This document shows, one piece after another, positions 7,103 to 9,579 of a stretch of 9,579 bases of DNA. Position 1 is the stretch's first letter. Every line of letters begins with the position of its first letter. The position numbers and the translations under genes are program-made. Location: positions 1-9,579 of the forward strand of contig JBEVMS010000266.1 in NCBI GenBank assembly GCA_040508515.1, written 5' to 3'. The DNA comes from JBEVMS01 sp040508515. GTDB taxonomy: Bacteria > Pseudomonadota > Gammaproteobacteria > Xanthomonadales > Rhodanobacteraceae. The notes beneath the pieces are model-generated. The model was given only the letters and a program-made list of their open reading frames with translations, was not told the DNA's origin and searched no databases.

Positions 7103-7133
7103 GCCGCCGGCCGCTCAGGCGCGGCGCGGCGGC
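7103..7133 (+). terminator. GC-rich hairpin after the M61 gene, possible terminator without a U-tract
   Basis: GCCGCCGGCCGC (7103-7114) pairs with GCGGCGCGGCGGC (7121-7133) with one bulged base and the 6-base loop TCAGGC. It begins eight bases after the stop codon. The position suits a terminator, but no T-run follows. Confidence 0.55.
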
Positions 7134-7212
7134 AACCATTCGGTGGCGGCTCCCTCGCGCTGCCGAATTTAGTACACTACGCGGCCGGGGCTGCCCGGCG
7201 GCGCGTCGCCGG

Positions 7213-7241
7213 TCGGCATCGGCCTGGCGCTATGCCACAAT
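7213..7241 (+). promoter_or_regulatory. Possible promoter of the tRNA-Arg gene
   Basis: TCGGCA (7213-7218), 17 bases, then CACAAT (7236-7241) match sigma-70 -35 and -10 hexamers at 4 of 6 positions each. Transcription would begin near 7248, just before the mature tRNA start at 7251. An overlapping alternative -10 is TATGCC at 7231. The evidence is weak. Confidence 0.3.
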
Positions 7242-7250
7242 CTGCACCAT

Positions 7251-7327
7251 GCGCTCGTAGCTCAGCTGGATAGAGTACCGCCCTCCGAAGGCGGTGGTCG
7301 TGGGTTCGAATCCCGCCGAGCGCACCA
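7251..7327 (+). tRNA. tRNA-Arg, anticodon CCG, CCA encoded
   Basis: A complete 77-base cloverleaf can be folded by eye. The acceptor GCGCTCG (7251-7257) pairs with CGAGCGC (7317-7323). The D-stem is GCTC/GAGT with one G-U pair and the loop AGCTGGATA. The anticodon stem CCGCC/GGCGG encloses the loop CTCCGAA, placing CCG at 7285-7287. A five-base variable region follows, then the T-arm GTGGG/CCCGC with the loop TTCGAAT. The discriminator is A7324 and CCA is encoded at 7325-7327. It reads the CGG codon, which is common in GC-rich genomes. tRNA-Arg genes are frequent integration sites, but I see no integrase or copy of the 3' end in this window. Confidence 0.97.
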
Positions 7328-7340
7328 GTTAGAGATATGC

Positions 7341-7385
7341 CAAGGCGGTCAGTTGCAAGCCTGTGACCGGCGTGGACCCGCCTTG
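7341..7385 (+). repeat. Inverted repeat just after the tRNA gene, possible terminator or processing hairpin
   Basis: CAAGGCGG (7341-7348) is perfectly repeated in inverted form as CCGCCTTG (7378-7385). Inside, GGTCA (7347-7351) can pair with TGACC (7364-7368). The two stems together form a 45-base hairpin with an asymmetric internal loop, 13 bases after the tRNA CCA. No T-run follows. It may end or process the tRNA transcript. Confidence 0.4.
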
Positions 7386-7839
7386 TATGGGTACGACGTT
7401 CTCCCGCCGCTGAATCTGGGTGTTTCACTACGCGGTCAAGCCAGCCTGGCTATGGCCGCAAGCGATGAAGAGCCTTCGCACGATGCGGTCATCGTCGTTC
7501 TCAATGACGGCCGCTTTTGCTGGGCAGTCCGATCGCAATTCTGGGCAAGCCGGTGCGCTCCTTGCGGCACGCTGCGCTAACGCGTGGGCGCCTTGGTTTA
7601 TCTGTCCGGCGAAGGCGATCTTGCGCCGTCCTGCATCGGGAGCGTAGGCCCGCGCCGTTGCTGAAGGAGCCGCTGTTGAGCTTGCACGGCCCGTTGGCTG
7701 AGTATCGACATTCGCTACGGAATAGCGCTGTTTCCCAACCGCCAGTCTTTAGAGCCGGCGATCGCGCGTTTCAGTACGGCAGACGATGGGGGTGGCGGGC
7801 TTTTTGCAGCACCGTCATCGCAACATATTGCGGCTTGCA

Positions 7840-7869
7840 TTGACGTCAAGTTGATATGTTATAACGTGA
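7840..7869 (+). promoter_or_regulatory. AT-rich control region with a Zur-like palindrome upstream of the M23 gene
   Basis: TTGACGTCAA (7840-7849) is a perfect 10-bp palindrome whose left half resembles a -35 box. It is followed at 7853-7869 by GATATGTTATAACGTGA, built around the perfect palindrome GTTATAAC (7858-7865). The left half GATATGTTATA differs by one base from the GAAATGTTATA half of the enterobacterial Zur (zinc uptake regulator) consensus; the right half is less well kept. TATAAC (7860-7865) or TTATAA (7859-7864) could be the -10, so a bound repressor would cover the promoter. It lies 31 bases before the ATG. The operator call is inference. Confidence 0.4.
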
Positions 7870-7899
7870 AGGATCAGTCAAAGTTCAAACGGTAAGTGG

Positions 7900-9579
7900 A
7901 TGCGATTTACTGCTTGGGGGTTCGTGCTTACGTTCATGTTGGGGGCGTTGCCATACGCCGTTGCGGCGCCTATCGGCCGCCTGCCCAGCGCCGTCGAAGC
8001 TACCGCACCGGCGTGCCATCGCGTGCAGTTGAGTGTGCGTCATGGCGACAATGCCTTCGACATGATGCGCCGCGCCGGCATCGATGCGCGCAGCTTTTCC
8101 AATTACCTGCGCAAGGCCACGGCACCCAACCGGCAAGCGTTGGCCGCAATGCAAATCGGCGACACGCTTGCGCTATGTGTGGACGCGGCGGCGCGTGGTC
8201 ATCAGTTGGTCAGTACCAGTGTGCAGTCGCGCGTCGCGGGCGCAGTGGCGATGGCGCCCGGCGAGCATGATAGGCAGCCGGCAACCCATCCATTCGCCGC
8301 GGTGACCGCGCAAGTCGTCGGCCTGGCGCCGCTCCCGGCCCCGCCCGAGCGCGTCGCCGCGAGTGGGTCGCTCACCACCGCCACACCGTTTGCAGCAGTG
8401 ACCGCGGCCGTGGTCAGCAGCGCCCGCGTGCCCACGGCGCCGGCGTGTCGCACGGAACGCCTGACGGTAAACCCTGGCGACAATGCCTATGCGCTGTTGC
8501 AGCGTGGGGGCATCGACGCGCGCAGCTTCGCCAATTTCTTGCGTCGGGCGCCGTCTTCAAGCCGGCAGGCATTGGACCGGATGCACGGCGGTGACGTGGT
8601 GATGCTGTGCGTCAGCAACGACGCGCATGCCTCGCTGGCTAGCGTGACCGTGCAGACGGGCGAGGCGCAACCGGCGGCGTCCCTCGCCGCCGCGCCGACG
8701 AATATCCCGCTGCGTACCTCGGTGTATACGGCAGGTTCGCAGTTGCGGCCAACGCTTGAGCGTCGCTTGGGCGACCGCCCACTTGCAGTGGCAGTGTTGA
8801 GCTATATCCGCAACCGCTGGCATCTGCCCGATCGTTTGCCGAAGGGGAGTGTGCTGACGTTGGCGCAGCGGGTCGATAACCACAGCCTGGTCTACGTGGA
8901 CTTCAACCGGGCCGACATCCACCAGCGGGTCTATCACTACGTGGATGACGACGGGCATCACTTCGTGCTGGGAGATCATGGCAGCGGCCTGCGCCTGTTG
9001 GCCTTCGCGTCGCCGATTCACGAGGCGCGTGTTTCCTCAGGCTGGGGGTGGCGCACGCAGCCCGTGCTGGGCGGCCCGGAATTCCATCATGGCATCGACT
9101 ATGCCGCGCCGCAGGGAACGCCGGTTTACGCGGCGATGGATGGCGTGGTCGAGATGACCGATTGGCACGGCAACTACGGACGTCTGGTCGAACTCAAGCA
9201 CGCCGATGGCATGTTGACCCGCTACGGCCATTTAAGCGCCTATGCCAAAAACCTGAAGGCGGGCATGCGCGTGCATCGCGGCGAGGTAATCGGTTACGTC
9301 GGCCGCAGCGGTCTGTCCACGGGATCGCATCTGTATTTCGAGATATGGGAGGCCGGTCAACGGGTCGACCCGTCCAGGCACGCGCTGACGATCGACACGC
9401 AGCTTAGCGACTTGCGTCAGCGTGGTTCCGGCCGGCGGCGGCCTGAATGGCTACGCGATCCTCAAGGATCATCACGGCCCAGCGCAGTATCTGTTGATCC
9501 CTACGGCGCGCATCACCGGGATCGAGAGCCCGTTGCTGCTGCGCGCAGGAGCGCCGAATTACTTCGCCGCTGCCTGGAA
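7900..9579 (+). CDS. M23 family (MepM/ShyA-like) peptidase homologue, frame open to window end
   Basis: The frame is open from ATG 7900 through the last base (560 codons). MRFTAWGFVLTFMLGALPYAVAA is a signal peptide. Two tandem domains follow, Cys39-Cys93 and Cys183-Cys237, each 55 residues and alignable without gaps at 28 of 55 identical positions (shared GDNA, GIDARSF and RQAL words). They resemble the LysM/OapA-like modules of periplasmic endopeptidases. After a further beta-domain comes the M23 (LytM) domain: HHGIDYAAPQGTPVYA (His396, Asp400), YGHLS (His444) and GSHLYFEI. Here the usual HxH is His477-Leu-Tyr479, so the second His, a zinc ligand in LytM, is missing. The family cuts peptidoglycan cross-links; without this ligand the protein may be inactive or act as a regulator, as in EnvC and NlpD. 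Family-like sequence ends near DTQLSDLRQR (about 9420). Beyond that the frame overlaps a cdh fragment and is probably not genuine. Confidence 0.85.
   Translation, partial: MRFTAWGFVLTFMLGALPYAVAAPIGRLPSAVEATAPACHRVQLSVRHGDNAFDMMRRAGIDARSFSNYLRKATAPNRQALAAMQIGDTLALCVDAAARGHQLVSTSVQSRVAGAVAMAPGEHDRQPATHPFAAVTAQVVGLAPLPAPPERVAASGSLTTATPFAAVTAAVVSSARVPTAPACRTERLTVNPGDNAYALLQRGGIDARSFANFLRRAPSSSRQALDRMHGGDVVMLCVSNDAHASLASVTVQTGEAQPAASLAAAPTNIPLRTSVYTAGSQLRPTLERRLGDRPLAVAVLSYIRNRWHLPDRLPKGSVLTLAQRVDNHSLVYVDFNRADIHQRVYHYVDDDGHHFVLGDHGSGLRLLAFASPIHEARVSSGWGWRTQPVLGGPEFHHGIDYAAPQGTPVYAAMDGVVEMTDWHGNYGRLVELKHADGMLTRYGHLSAYAKNLKAGMRVHRGEVIGYVGRSGLSTGSHLYFEIWEAGQRVDPSRHALTIDTQLSDLRQRGSGRRRPEWLRDPQGSSRPSAVSVDPYGAHHRDREPVAAARRSAELLRRCLE
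9410..9579 (+). pseudogene. cdh: CDP-diacylglycerol pyrophosphatase fragment, N-terminus missing
   Basis: In the frame starting at 9410, the translation reads TCVSVVPAGGGLNGYAILKD, then HHGPAQYLLIPTARITGIES, then PLLLRAGAPNYFAAAW to the window edge. This follows Escherichia coli Cdh closely (as I recall it: [44 protein letters not shown]). Cdh hydrolyses CDP-diacylglycerol to phosphatidate and CMP at the inner membrane. Homology starts at the Cys that is near residue 54 of the E. coli protein. The preceding membrane anchor and the LW-IV-C-P segment are absent, and the frame meets a TGA at 9386-9388. The upstream bases instead encode the end of the M23 homologue in another frame. The gene is therefore 5'-truncated, or joined to the M23 gene by deletion, or the assembly is faulty here. 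A short product from GTG 9422 cannot be excluded. The catalytic His region lies outside the window. Confidence 0.75.

Larger units (their letters stand above)
7328..7899 (+). other. 572-bp region without a recognisable gene between tRNA-Arg and the M23 gene
   Basis: Short open frames occur on both strands (for example 7353-7580), but none has a recognisable domain, a good ribosome binding site or neighbour-like codon bias. The left end holds the inverted repeat at 7341-7385. The right end, from about 7820, becomes clearly AT-richer and carries the palindromes at 7840-7869. The middle may be decayed DNA left beside a tRNA integration site, or simply a spacer. Confidence 0.55.

Noticed and set aside
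7184..7213. Small GC-rich hairpins before the tRNA (GCCGGG/CCCGGC and CCGGCG/CGCCGG)
   Set aside because: Six-base stems in very GC-rich DNA are expected by chance and overlap the probable tRNA promoter.
7353..7580. 75-codon open frame after the tRNA
   Set aside because: It has no ribosome binding site and no recognisable domain, and it overlaps the inverted repeat. I could not exclude a decayed gene but cannot support one.
8557..9021. 154-codon open frame on the - strand opposite the M23 gene
   Set aside because: It has no domain or ribosome binding site and lies wholly opposite the M23 coding frame.

Overview
This 9.6 kb window is GC-rich, with G or C at most third codon positions, and every convincing gene lies on the + strand. 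The TonB receptor, the M61 peptidase with an HEFNHSWDGK zinc motif, the sparse promoters and the GIGIG-type hexamer tract all suggest a gammaproteobacterium of the order Xanthomonadales (Xanthomonadaceae or Rhodanobacteraceae). This placement is inference.

Layout: (1) 1-762 is the 3' end of a TonB-dependent outer-membrane receptor, followed by a strong hairpin. (2) 921-2929 is a two-gene unit whose stop and start overlap (ATGA). It encodes a YhhN/TMEM86-type membrane protein (the lysoplasmalogenase family) and a full-length relative of alkylglycerol monooxygenase (AGMO, fatty acid hydroxylase superfamily). Both families break ether bonds of ether lipids, so the pair reads as an ether-lipid cleavage module. 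(3) A hexanucleotide tandem repeat comes next, then an APC-family amino acid permease with its own -10-like element. (4) About 550 bp without a gene carries a stem-loop and an overlapping 16-bp palindrome. (5) 5197-7095 is a secreted M61 aminopeptidase with a C-terminal PDZ domain and an apparent TTG start. (6) A tRNA-Arg(CCG) gene sits at 7251-7327, followed by about 570 bp without a recognisable gene. (7) From 7900 to the window end runs an open frame for a periplasmic M23 (MepM/ShyA-like) cell-wall peptidase homologue. It has two tandem Cys-bounded 55-residue domains and a substituted zinc-binding His. A Zur-like AT-rich palindrome lies just upstream. (8) At the far right, a second frame encodes the middle of a CDP-diacylglycerol pyrophosphatase (Cdh) without its N-terminus, overlapping the M23 frame.

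The points most worth following up are the YhhN-AGMO pair and the right end, where an M23 homologue missing a metal ligand and possibly zinc-regulated runs out of frame into a 5'-truncated cdh. No phage, IS element, CRISPR array or obvious defence system is visible.
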